From the NCBI GenBank assembly GCA_052118425.1, contig JBQKHF010000011.1: DNA of 64,000 nucleotides, one strand, 5' to 3'. Below, one piece after another: positions 43,311 through 51,580 of this stretch (its first letter is position 1; every line of letters starts with the position of its first letter). The notes beneath the pieces were generated by a model that worked only from the letters and a program-made list of their open reading frames with translations, did not search any database and was not told where the DNA came from. This DNA is from Roseburia_C sp900315735 (lineage in GTDB: Bacteria > Bacillota > Clostridia > Lachnospirales > Lachnospiraceae). The translations under genes were made by a program, and so were the position numbers.

Positions 43311-44162
43311 ATGAAACTTGGAATGGTATTTGAAGGCGGAGCCAGCAGGACAATTTTTTCCTGTGGAGTGGCAGACGCATTTCTCGAAGAAAATATAATG
43401 CCTGATTATTTTATCGGCGTATCGGCAGGAATAGCCTTTGGCTTATCCTATTTGTCAAAGCAGCACGGCAGAAATTTAGAGCTTGCAAGAAAATATATGT
43501 CAGATGGCAATTATCAGGGATTTAAGTTCTTATTCGATAAGAACCGCAAGACCTTTTATAATCTGGATTACGTCTTTGATGAAGTGCCAAATAAATTATT
43601 GCCCTTTGATTATGATGCATTTGCAGCATTTCCGGGACAGGTGGAAGCAGCAGTAACCAACATTCATTCCGGTAAGGCAGAGTATCTTGAAGTGCCGAGA
43701 GATAATTCCAGCATGGCAGTTATCGAAGCAAGCTGTGCACTTCCGGTATTTTTTAAGCCGGTGCAGGTAGGCAGACGCTATTATCTGGATGGAGGCGTAG
43801 CAGATTCCGTTCCTTTTGAACGGGCGTTAGAGCAGGGCTGCGATAAAGTAATTGTTGTGCTGACAAGAGAGCGCGGCTATGTGAAACATACAGATGGCGG
43901 CACGAAGATTTCATCAGCATTATATCGGCGTTATCCGAATATCGTGAAGGATTTAAAGGAGCGTCCGGCAAAATATAATGAAGCCATGCAAAAATTATTC
44001 CGGTTGGAAAAAGAAGGACGCGTTTTTGTAATTGCACCGGATACCACCCATGGGGTAGGCAGAACCGAAAGTGACCCGAAGCGGTTAGAAGAATTATACG
44101 AAGAGGGTTATCTTGAAGGCAAAGAACAGATGATAGCATTAAAGAATTATTTGAAGAAGTAA
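43311..44162 (+). CDS. Patatin-like phospholipase
   Basis: Cytoplasmic lipid acyl hydrolase of about 283 aa. Oxyanion motif VFEGGASRTIFSCG near the start, nucleophile elbow FIGVSAGIAFG and the catalytic Asp in YLDGGVADSVPF make the Ser-Asp dyad complete. C-terminal part is the bacterial patatin type (YNEAMQKLFRLEKEGRVFVIAP). ATG 43311 is preferred over TTG 43305. It is 30 bp after nfeD and 9 bp before the symporter gene. Confidence 0.87.
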   Translation: MKLGMVFEGGASRTIFSCGVADAFLEENIMPDYFIGVSAGIAFGLSYLSKQHGRNLELARKYMSDGNYQGFKFLFDKNRKTFYNLDYVFDEVPNKLLPFDYDAFAAFPGQVEAAVTNIHSGKAEYLEVPRDNSSMAVIEASCALPVFFKPVQVGRRYYLDGGVADSVPFERALEQGCDKVIVVLTRERGYVKHTDGGTKISSALYRRYPNIVKDLKERPAKYNEAMQKLFRLEKEGRVFVIAPDTTHGVGRTESDPKRLEELYEEGYLEGKEQMIALKNYLKK

Positions 44163-44171
44163 GAAGCAGGA

Positions 44172-45632
44172 ATGATGAGTGAACAGATAGAGCAGGAAAA
44201 GACAATTCATTATAATGATGCAAAAGTCTGGCAGATTGCATTTTTTTCCATGAATAATACAGCAGCAAATCTGTACCTGGCTTTGATGGGTTATATCTCA
44301 TACTATGCCAATTCCATGGCAGGCTTTTCTGTTGTGCTGATTTCTTCCATGGTAACAGCAATGAATATTTTTGACGGCGTAACTGACCCTGTGGTTGGTT
44401 TCCTGCTGGATAAGAGTAAAGGACGGTTTGGTAAATTCCGTCCTTTTATGGTGGCTGGAAATATACTGATGGCGGTCAGTGCTGTTCTTTTATTTGCCAC
44501 CACACATCTGATTCCAAAATGGTTGCGGATTCCGTATTTTATTATTATCTATGCGGTTTTTATTATCGGATATACCTTTCAGACGGTGGTTGCCAAATCG
44601 GGGCAGACGATTATTACCAATAATCCCAAGAAGCGTCCGTTGTCCACTTATTTTGATTCCATTTTCATTATGGCGGCATACGGCGGCAGTGCCCTGTTTG
44701 TAGCCAATTATCTGGTACCGAAATACGGTGGATTTACCAACGAAGAACTGTATGTGGAATATGTATTCTGGGTTGTGGTATTGTCGGCGCTGGCAACACT
44801 TTTTGCAGTAATCGGAATCTGGAAGAAAGACCAGCCGGGACGCTATGAACATCAGCAGACACAGAAGATTAAGGTATGGGATTTCTTCTTGATTTTAAAA
44901 CAGAATAAGCCAATCCGGATGCTGATTATGGCAGCCTGCACCAACCGGTTTGCGGCAACGGTATACAGCCATACTACAGTAGGCGTTATGCTGTATGGTA
45001 TTATGATGGAAAACTATGGAATTGCTGGATGGATTGGTGTAGTAGCAGCATTGCCGACGCTTTTGGTAGTAACCGTTGGAATCCGGGCGGCACAGAAGAT
45101 GGGGCAGAAGAAAGCACTGGTATTATTTACGGGGCTTGGAATCTTCTTCCAGTTACTTTTGATTGTGGTATTGATGCAGGATAATATCAATACAGTTACA
45201 TTTAATCTCAAACATTTTAATGCCATTTCCTTCTGGTTTATGTTATTCTTTGTATTGTTAAATGGCTGCAAGTCCATTACAAATAATATGGTGGTGCCGA
45301 TGATTGCAGACTGCTCCGATTATGAGCAGTACCGCAGCGGTAAATTTGTACCGGGACTGATGGGAGCACTGTTTTCCTTTGTAGATAAAATCTTTGCAGC
45401 ACTGGGAACGGCATTTGTAGGACTGGTGATGTTACTGATTGGATATAATAAAACATTTCCGCAGATTGGCGATACCTTAACACCGGTATTGCGTTATACA
45501 ACCATATTCCTATTTTGCGGAACACCGATTATCGGCTGGGTAAGTTCTTTGATTGCATTGAAATTTTACCGGCTGGACAAGCAGAAAATGAATGAAATTG
45601 CGGCAGCATTGCAGGAGGAAGAGATAGAATGA
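44172..45632 (+). CDS. GPH-family (glycoside-pentoside-hexuronide) cation symporter
   Basis: 12-helix MFS_2 transporter of 486 aa: MNNTAANLYLALMGYISYYAN, the family motif FDGVTDPVVGFLLDKSKGRFGKFRPFM and the mid-protein SIFIMAAYGGSALFVANYL. Members import sugars or glycosides with H+ or Na+. Substrate unknown. Its stop overlaps the next start by 4 bp. Confidence 0.82.
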   Translation: MMSEQIEQEKTIHYNDAKVWQIAFFSMNNTAANLYLALMGYISYYANSMAGFSVVLISSMVTAMNIFDGVTDPVVGFLLDKSKGRFGKFRPFMVAGNILMAVSAVLLFATTHLIPKWLRIPYFIIIYAVFIIGYTFQTVVAKSGQTIITNNPKKRPLSTYFDSIFIMAAYGGSALFVANYLVPKYGGFTNEELYVEYVFWVVVLSALATLFAVIGIWKKDQPGRYEHQQTQKIKVWDFFLILKQNKPIRMLIMAACTNRFAATVYSHTTVGVMLYGIMMENYGIAGWIGVVAALPTLLVVTVGIRAAQKMGQKKALVLFTGLGIFFQLLLIVVLMQDNINTVTFNLKHFNAISFWFMLFFVLLNGCKSITNNMVVPMIADCSDYEQYRSGKFVPGLMGALFSFVDKIFAALGTAFVGLVMLLIGYNKTFPQIGDTLTPVLRYTTIFLFCGTPIIGWVSSLIALKFYRLDKQKMNEIAAALQEEEIE

Positions 45633-46579
45633 AAATCGTTTTTTTAGATGCAAAATCAATTGGAGAGGATATTGATTTATCCGCATATGATGCGTTGGGT
45701 GAAGTAATAAAATATGATTTTTCTACCCCGGAAGAAGCGGCAGTACGAAGCGTGGATGCAGATGTGCTGGTATTAAATAAAGTAGAAGTCAATGAAAAAA
45801 CCATTGGAAATGCAAGCCACTTAAAGCTTGTATGTGTGACGGCAACCGGAACGAATAATCTCGATAAGGCATACCTAGAGAAACGTGGTATCGCATGGCG
45901 CAACGTAGCAGGATATTCCACTGAATCGGTAGCACAGCATACCTTTGCCATGTTATTTTATTTACTGGAAAAGCTGCCTTATTATGACCGCTATGTAAAA
46001 GAAGAAAAATATATCGGGGATAAAATGTTTACCCACTTTGATAAACATTTCGGAGAACTGGCAAAAATGACCTGGGGCATTATCGGTCTTGGAAATATCG
46101 GAAGAAGAGTTGCAGATATTGCAAAAGCCTTTGGCTGCCGTGTGATCTATTATTCCACTTCCGGACGAAACAGCCAGCCGGGATATGAGCGTGTCAGCTT
46201 TGAAGAACTGTTAAAGGAATCCGATATTGTATCCGTTCATGCACCATTAGATGAAAATACATTGGATTTAATGAATAAGGAAGCTTTTCATCAGATGAAG
46301 AAAACTGCAATTTTCTTAAATCTTGGAAGAGGACCGATCGTGGTAGAAGAGGATTTAGCAGAAGCCTTGGAACAGGGTGAGATTGCGGCAGCAGGACTGG
46401 ATGTCCTCCGGGTAGAACCGATGAGTCCGGAAAATCCACTGCGCAGAATCAAAGACAGTGAGAAACTACTGATTACTCCGCATATCGCATGGGCGAGTGT
46501 GGAAGCCCGCACCCGCCTCATGGAGATTATCTGTGGTCAGGTTCAGGAATTCTTCTCCAATGGAAGTCCGGAATCATAA
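45629..46579 (+). CDS. D-isomer specific 2-hydroxyacid dehydrogenase
   Basis: NAD(P)-dependent enzyme of 316 aa. Rossmann motif GIIGLGNIGRRVADIAKAFG, substrate Arg in FLNLGRGPIV, catalytic Glu in DVLRVEPMSPENPL and His in LITPHIAWASVEAR. Overall closest to glycerate/hydroxypyruvate reductases. ATGA overlap with the symporter gene suggests it processes the imported acid or sugar-derived product. The last 37 bp overlap the convergent gene. Confidence 0.87.
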   Translation: MKIVFLDAKSIGEDIDLSAYDALGEVIKYDFSTPEEAAVRSVDADVLVLNKVEVNEKTIGNASHLKLVCVTATGTNNLDKAYLEKRGIAWRNVAGYSTESVAQHTFAMLFYLLEKLPYYDRYVKEEKYIGDKMFTHFDKHFGELAKMTWGIIGLGNIGRRVADIAKAFGCRVIYYSTSGRNSQPGYERVSFEELLKESDIVSVHAPLDENTLDLMNKEAFHQMKKTAIFLNLGRGPIVVEEDLAEALEQGEIAAAGLDVLRVEPMSPENPLRRIKDSEKLLITPHIAWASVEARTRLMEIICGQVQEFFSNGSPES

Positions 46580-47508
46580 GATTTGTTTCCAAGCTCTTTG
46601 GAAAGAGCATCTAACTGCTCCCGGTAAATCGGTGTTCCGATTGGAAGAGTAAATAGCTTTGCCGTCTTAGTTAAGATGGACTGATACCGGGTTTCCGCAG
46701 TATCCAAAAGGTCAAAGAAGGACTCATGGGAGACTTCTTCTTTGTTCCACGGATTACGCCAGCGGAAATGACGAAGATTCAGAGGGTCTACCGTAAAAGT
46801 AAAGTAGTCACTTGGAATCAACGGAGAAATACATGCATAACCTAAAGTCTTTGCCTCGATTTTACGGGCAAGGACTTTTTTCTTGCCCTGCGGATCACGA
46901 ATCCATGCGGTGTTAAGCTGCACAGCTTCTAAGGCAGCCTGCATGGAGCGGTAAGTAAAATGGTATTCTTTATATGTGCTGCTGTAAGTCTTTAATAATA
47001 AAGAAGCAATGATGTGCCGTTCCTTCCGGCTGATGTGCAAGGTGGCACTCTGGTTGAATTCAGATGGCACGCAGTTCTTATAATAGGTAAGAAGCTCTGC
47101 ATCGATATCTGTTTCCAGATATACATGGTGACCGAAGTAATCCTTATCATAAGTGCCATAGTGTGACTTGGCATAGATATAAGGATGGCAGGTAGTATCT
47201 AATATATAATGTCCAAGAAAGCCGCAGATATAGGAAATGGCAATCTGCTGTTCCGTCTCTTCTAAGAACATGTCCTTGCTCTTTAAAAGCTGGGTAAGAA
47301 AATCCCCGGTATTTTTCTTGTGTGCCAGCAGTCCGATATTTCCGGAAGAGCGAAGGTAGGACGGCAGATAATAAAAGAAAATATCCGGTCCCTGTAAGCC
47401 CATACAGAATGCATGTGGAAATTTACGGATGCAGGAAGTAAGCTTCGGTTCGTCTAATTCACGAAAAGAATTCAGTCCAAATAAATAGTGGGTGGTAAAT
47501 CCTGGCAT
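46543..47508 (-). CDS. Zinc-dependent phospholipase C-like protein
   Basis: 321 aa, no signal peptide. N-terminal PGFTTHYLFGLNSFRELDE and the His/Asp-rich metal pattern (FPHAFCMGLQGPDIFFYYLP, ISYICGFLGHYILDTTCHPYIYA, HHVYLETDIDAELL) match the Zinc_dep_PLPC family. ATG 47508 is used: AAAGGA is 9 nt upstream, whereas the TTG 47526 frame start lies before that site. Its promoter must lie in the left edge of the large palindrome (minus-strand TATAAT at 47529-47534). Confidence 0.78.
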   Translation of the reverse strand: MPGFTTHYLFGLNSFRELDEPKLTSCIRKFPHAFCMGLQGPDIFFYYLPSYLRSSGNIGLLAHKKNTGDFLTQLLKSKDMFLEETEQQIAISYICGFLGHYILDTTCHPYIYAKSHYGTYDKDYFGHHVYLETDIDAELLTYYKNCVPSEFNQSATLHISRKERHIIASLLLKTYSSTYKEYHFTYRSMQAALEAVQLNTAWIRDPQGKKKVLARKIEAKTLGYACISPLIPSDYFTFTVDPLNLRHFRWRNPWNKEEVSHESFFDLLDTAETRYQSILTKTAKLFTLPIGTPIYREQLDALSKELGNKSYDSGLPLEKNS

Positions 47509-47523
47509 AAAAACAGATCCTTT

Positions 47524-48066
47524 CAACTAATTATATTTTAAGTGATTGCAAAAAGGAGACATAAGTCTGCAGGTGAATTTTGATTATCCGAAGGGAATTC
47601 TTTTTCTTTGATATGAAATGCCAGCAGTTCTTAGTGCATGTTTTTCTTGATTGTAAACTGTCTTTCCGCCTGCTTTGACGGAAGTACTGCACTGTCCGCC
47701 GAGTGCGGATGCGACATAAAGCCTGCAAGGGGCACTGGGAATTTCGATTTACATTTCATTCGTTCTGGCAACCGGCGCAAATTCACATCCATGTTCAGAT
47801 GCGCCTCGCTGGCACGTCCTGTGCCAGCGTTGCCGGATGCCAGACGAAATTCCAAGTGCCCCTAACAGCCCTTATCATGCATCCGCATTTCGGCGAACCG
47901 TTCAGTACTTTTGTCAAACATTGGAAAGACGGTTTTTATCACAGAAAGAAAAACATGCACTTTAGAACTGCGGTATTTTATAGCGAAAAAAGAAGCCCTT
48001 TGGATAATCAAAAATCAATCTGTTAGAAATTATTCTTTTTGCAATCGCTTATATATAGATAGTTAA
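47524..48066. repeat. Large imperfect palindrome (about 540 bp), MITE-like or structured RNA element
   Basis: The two halves are inverted copies along nearly their whole length. Matching pairs from outside in: 47540-47555 with 48035-48050 (15/16), 47582-47595 with 47996-48009 (13/14), 47633-47648 with 47946-47961 (16/16), GCAGTTCT 47624 with 47964, GTCTTTCC 47660 with 47923, GCGGATGC 47705 with 47879, GGGGCACT 47729 with 47855. The apex is a perfect GCTGGCAC/GTGCCAGC hairpin (47808-47828); an unpaired side hairpin GGCGCA/TGCGCC lies at about 47774-47805. This fills most of the 740-bp gap between two genes and contains no believable gene; overlapping frames on both strands are a by-product of the symmetry. 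Confidence 0.85.
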
Positions 48067-48104
48067 AGTATAGCACTTTTTGCCCGGAAATATAATACAG
48101 AAGT

Positions 48105-48132
48105 TTGACAAAAAATGGATATTTGATATAAT
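48105..48132 (+). promoter_or_regulatory. Promoter of the radical SAM envelope cluster
   Basis: TTGACA (48105-48110), 16-bp spacer, TATAAT (48127-48132), leaving a 5' leader of about 110 nt. Confidence 0.75.
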
Positions 48133-48250
48133 CCTGTGTGTGACGAATAATCCATGGAGATGCGTGGTAAAATAGACAGGCAGCATAAAATATGTATTGT
48201 GGGAAATGAATAAAAAATAATTATTTTGTGTAAACATGGAGGTTGTAAAC

Positions 48251-49654
48251 ATGGGTAATTTAACACAGGCAGTAGAGAGAAAAGCATTCAGTGTTGCAAT
48301 CGATGCAACCTTAAAGAAATTAAATAAGGACAGAGAGAAAGCATTGCTTCAGCTGGTGGATTTGGCTGAAAAATTCATGGGTGACAATTTCCGGAAAGAT
48401 GCATATGACGGTGCAAGAGCCATGATTAAGAATCCGGACCATAAATGGATGCGTTATGTAAACCGCCTTTTAGATGAAACAGACCCCCATGTTGCAAAGA
48501 TGACCGCATTAAATCTTGGTTATCAGGCAGCTTTCTATGGTACAAAGACCATCCGTAAAATGCGTGAGGTACATAATTGTAATATTCCATGGTTAATTCT
48601 TATGGATCCGACCAGCGCATGTAACCTGCATTGTACCGGATGCTGGGCAGCAGAGTATGGAAATAAATTAAATCTTACATTTGATGAATTAGACAGTATC
48701 GTTACACAGGGAAAAGAACTTGGTGTATATTTCTATATGATGACAGGTGGCGAACCACTGGTTCGGAAATCGGATATCATCCGGTTATGTGAAAAACACA
48801 ATGACTGTGCATTCCATTGCTATACCAACGGAACCTTAGTAGACCAGGAATTCTGCGATAAGATGAAACGTGTAGGTAACCTTTCCTTATCCATCAGTCT
48901 GGAGGGATTCGAGGATACCAACGATTTCCGCAGAGGGGACGGTGTATACGATAAAGTATTACACGCAATGGATTTACTGCATGAGAACGGATTGATTTTC
49001 GGTAACTCCGTCTGCTATACCTCTAAGAACATGGATGCGGTTACATCCGATGAATTCTTTGATTTACTGATTGAACATGGAAGCCGTTTCGCATGGTATT
49101 TCCACCTGATGCCGGTTGGAATGGATGCATCACCGGAACTGATGCCCACCAAAGAGCAGAGAGAATATATTTATCATAGAATCCGTGAAGTCCGTGCCAA
49201 AGAAGGCGGTAAAGAAATCTTCGTGATGGACTTCCAGAATGACGGAGAGTTTGTTGGCGGATGTATCGCCGGCGGAAGAAACTATTGTCATATCAATCCG
49301 AAGGGAGATGTGGAGCCATGTGTATTCATCCACTATTCCGGAGCAAACATCCGTGAGAAATCTCTCTTAGAGTGCTTAAAGCAGCCGTTATTCATGGCAT
49401 ATAGAGATAACCAGCCATTTAATAATAATATGTTAAGACCTTGTCCAATGTTGGAAAATCCTGAGATTCTGCAGAGAATGGTTCATGAAACCGGAGCAAA
49501 ATCAACAGATATGCAGCAGCCTGAGACTGTGGAACATCTTTGCGGTAAATGTGAGCATTACGCAGAGGAGTGGAAAGAAACTGCAGATAAATTATGGGCA
49601 GCACATCCGTATCGGATCAAGGGATATACCAATTTTAAGAAAAAAGAGAACTAG
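48251..49654 (+). CDS. Radical SAM protein with SPASM-like C-terminal Cys cluster
   Basis: About 467 aa, cytoplasmic. An N-terminal helical region (about 1-105) precedes the radical SAM barrel: CNLHCTGCWAAEYG (CxxxCxxC), MMTGGEPL (SAM-binding GGEP) and SISLEG. The C-terminal part contains further Cys (GGCIAGGRNYCHINPKGDVEPC, RPCPML, HLCGKCEHY) for auxiliary Fe-S clusters. The substrate is not identifiable; the following membrane flippase, TraX and LTA-synthase genes suggest lipid or envelope modification. ATG 48251 is chosen because GGAGG at 48238-48242 is 8 nt upstream; the ATG 48236 overlaps that site. Confidence 0.85.
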   Translation: MGNLTQAVERKAFSVAIDATLKKLNKDREKALLQLVDLAEKFMGDNFRKDAYDGARAMIKNPDHKWMRYVNRLLDETDPHVAKMTALNLGYQAAFYGTKTIRKMREVHNCNIPWLILMDPTSACNLHCTGCWAAEYGNKLNLTFDELDSIVTQGKELGVYFYMMTGGEPLVRKSDIIRLCEKHNDCAFHCYTNGTLVDQEFCDKMKRVGNLSLSISLEGFEDTNDFRRGDGVYDKVLHAMDLLHENGLIFGNSVCYTSKNMDAVTSDEFFDLLIEHGSRFAWYFHLMPVGMDASPELMPTKEQREYIYHRIREVRAKEGGKEIFVMDFQNDGEFVGGCIAGGRNYCHINPKGDVEPCVFIHYSGANIREKSLLECLKQPLFMAYRDNQPFNNNMLRPCPMLENPEILQRMVHETGAKSTDMQQPETVEHLCGKCEHYAEEWKETADKLWAAHPYRIKGYTNFKKKEN

Positions 49655-49666
49655 GAGTGATTCCCT

Positions 49667-50689
49667 ATTAATAAGAGAACAAAGCAAATACTGAAACTGG
49701 TTTTTGTAATTGCTATCGTAGCAATTATCATTTATACGTTCCGGGATTCCGCCGGACCAATTTTAAAGGAGCTTTCTACAACTGCGCCGTGGGTGGTCAT
49801 TGCCATCTGTGGTGCCGGCGTTATGTATAATGTGGTAGAAGGATGGATTAATTATTCCTTCGCAAAGCAGTACAATCCGCAGTTTACATACCGGATGGGT
49901 GTAGAGAGTGCCTTTTATTGCTCATTTTACCGTGTGGCAACCTTAGGCAGTGGTGCCGGAGTGGCAGCAGTATATTATTTTAATGAAAAAGGAATTCCGG
50001 TCTTTGAAGGAACCGGAATGTATATGGTAGAGTATGCCATTCATAAAGTGACGATTGCAATATTTTCCATTATTTTCTTCCTGTTAAATTTCGGATTTAT
50101 GAAGGAACATTATTCCGAATATTTCAATCTTCTGATTGCAGGATATGCATTGACGGCAGTGATTGCAGCGGCGTTACTTTTATTCTGCTGTTCAAAGAAG
50201 TTCCATGGAATTTTACTTTTTCTGGTGGACAAGCTGAACCGCAAAGGAAAATTCGATGCGCAGGCTGCAATGTTGCGTGAACAGTGTGGCATTTTAGAGG
50301 ATGCAGCAGGCATGCTTCTGACAAAGGGAAAACTAATCGCATCCGTTGTAGGTAAGAATTTATTAAAATTTGCATTCTGCTATGGAATACCATTTGTGAT
50401 TTTATATCAGGAATATGGACTGACACTGTTGCAGTCCTGGGCAGTTACCTCCCTTGCTTTTATGCTGGCAGCAGTGATTCCTTCTCCGGCAGGAATCGGT
50501 TCTTCGGAGTTCGTATTTACCGCATTATTTACGGTGCTAGTGGGAACCGGAAAAGCCGGCTCAGCAGCGCTGTTATACCGTTTTGCGACATTTGTACTTC
50601 CGTTTGTTATCGGTGGTGTGGTAGTATTACTGCGTAAGCGTATCGACCGCCGGATTGCAAAACACAAGGCAGATAAGGCGCAGCAGTAA
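49667..50689 (+). CDS. Lysylphosphatidylglycerol synthase transmembrane domain (UPF0104/MprF flippase-like), probable AUU start
   Basis: Integral membrane protein of about 340 aa homologous to the flippase half of MprF, without the aminoacyl-transferase. Motifs: EGWINYSFAKQYNP, RVATLGSGAGVAAVYYFNEKGI and IPSPAGIGSSEFVFTALF. No ATG, GTG or TTG lies upstream in frame of GTG 49793, yet a first transmembrane helix (LKLVFVIAIVAIIIYTF) is encoded before it. The only well-placed site is AGGAG (49653-49657), 9 nt before ATT 49667, giving INKRTKQILK. It is only 12 bp from the radical SAM stop. Confidence 0.75.
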   Translation: MNKRTKQILKLVFVIAIVAIIIYTFRDSAGPILKELSTTAPWVVIAICGAGVMYNVVEGWINYSFAKQYNPQFTYRMGVESAFYCSFYRVATLGSGAGVAAVYYFNEKGIPVFEGTGMYMVEYAIHKVTIAIFSIIFFLLNFGFMKEHYSEYFNLLIAGYALTAVIAAALLLFCCSKKFHGILLFLVDKLNRKGKFDAQAAMLREQCGILEDAAGMLLTKGKLIASVVGKNLLKFAFCYGIPFVILYQEYGLTLLQSWAVTSLAFMLAAVIPSPAGIGSSEFVFTALFTVLVGTGKAGSAALLYRFATFVLPFVIGGVVVLLRKRIDRRIAKHKADKAQQ

Positions 50690-50709
50690 GGGAAAGAGAA
50701 GGAATTAAG

Positions 50710-51474
50710 ATGAAAGAAAGAAAAGGAATCAGTGGCAGTACACTGAAAATCATTGCAATTATAACGATGCTTATAGACCATATCGGAGCCGGAGTTCTTG
50801 GAAGACTGATGGTAGTTCGGGGAATGAATGATGCGGCAGACTTAAGTGCCTGGATTGATGCGAACAGTAACCTGGTGATTACATATCAGATGATGCGTTT
50901 TATCGGAAGACTGGCATTTCCGATTTTCTGCTTCCTTTTAATTGAAGGATTTGAACATACCCATGATGTGAAGAAATATGCACTTCGGCTGCTTTCCTTC
51001 TGCCTGATATCTGAGATACCATTTGACTTATTATTCAATGGAAAAGTATTGGAATTCGGTTACCAGAATGTATTTTTTACACTGTTTATCGGACTGATGG
51101 TTATGTGGGGATTTAGGGCAGTGGAGAATCAGAAGCAGTTTGCAAGGTTTAAAAAAGTTATTTTTGATGCGGGAATTCTTGCAGCAGGAATCCTTGCGGC
51201 AGAATTTTTGAATACGGATTATTCCGGAATTGGTGTTGCCTGCATTGTATTACTCTATGTATTCCGTAAGAAAAAATCCTATCAGCTGCTTGCAGGATGT
51301 ATCGGATTTTCCTGGGAGCTTACCGCACCGCTGGCATTTATTCCGATTGCATTTTACAATGGAAAACGTGGACTTTCTTTGAAATACTTTTTCTACATTT
51401 TCTACCCGGCACATCTTCTGATTTTGTATATTATCTGCTGGGCAATGGGAATGGGACCGATTGCAGTGGCATAG
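50710..51474 (+). CDS. TraX-family membrane protein
   Basis: 254 aa with about eight helices: LKIIAIITMLIDHIGAG at the N-terminus, RFIGRLAFPIFCFLLIEGFEHTHDVKKYALRLLSFCLISEIPFDLLFNG in the middle and FYPAHLLILYIICWAMGMG at the end, all typical of TraX/acyltransferase-like proteins. F-plasmid TraX acetylates pilin; chromosomal members are mostly uncharacterised, possibly acylating an envelope polymer. It starts 20 bp after the flippase gene. Confidence 0.8.
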   Translation: MKERKGISGSTLKIIAIITMLIDHIGAGVLGRLMVVRGMNDAADLSAWIDANSNLVITYQMMRFIGRLAFPIFCFLLIEGFEHTHDVKKYALRLLSFCLISEIPFDLLFNGKVLEFGYQNVFFTLFIGLMVMWGFRAVENQKQFARFKKVIFDAGILAAGILAAEFLNTDYSGIGVACIVLLYVFRKKKSYQLLAGCIGFSWELTAPLAFIPIAFYNGKRGLSLKYFFYIFYPAHLLILYIICWAMGMGPIAVA

Positions 51475-51500
51475 ATTTCTTTAAGATTTTGTGAAGAGGC

Positions 51501-51529
51501 TTGCAAACAAAAAAGACCTGCGTTATAGT
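51501..51529 (+). promoter_or_regulatory. Promoter of the LTA-synthase-like gene
   Basis: TTGCAA (51501-51506), 17-bp spacer, TATAGT (51524-51529), 52 bp before the start codon. Confidence 0.65.
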
Positions 51530-51580
51530 AGCGGATGGACAGAAGTTCTGTCACAGAAGAAAACGGCAGGATTGTAAGAA

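Noticed and set aside
46543..46579. 37-bp convergent gene overlap as a possible antisense regulation
   Set aside because: Short tail-to-tail overlaps are common and nothing else here indicates regulation.
47631..48026. Overlapping reading frames on both strands inside the palindrome
   Set aside because: They arise from the near-symmetry of the sequence, have no ribosome sites and show no family features.
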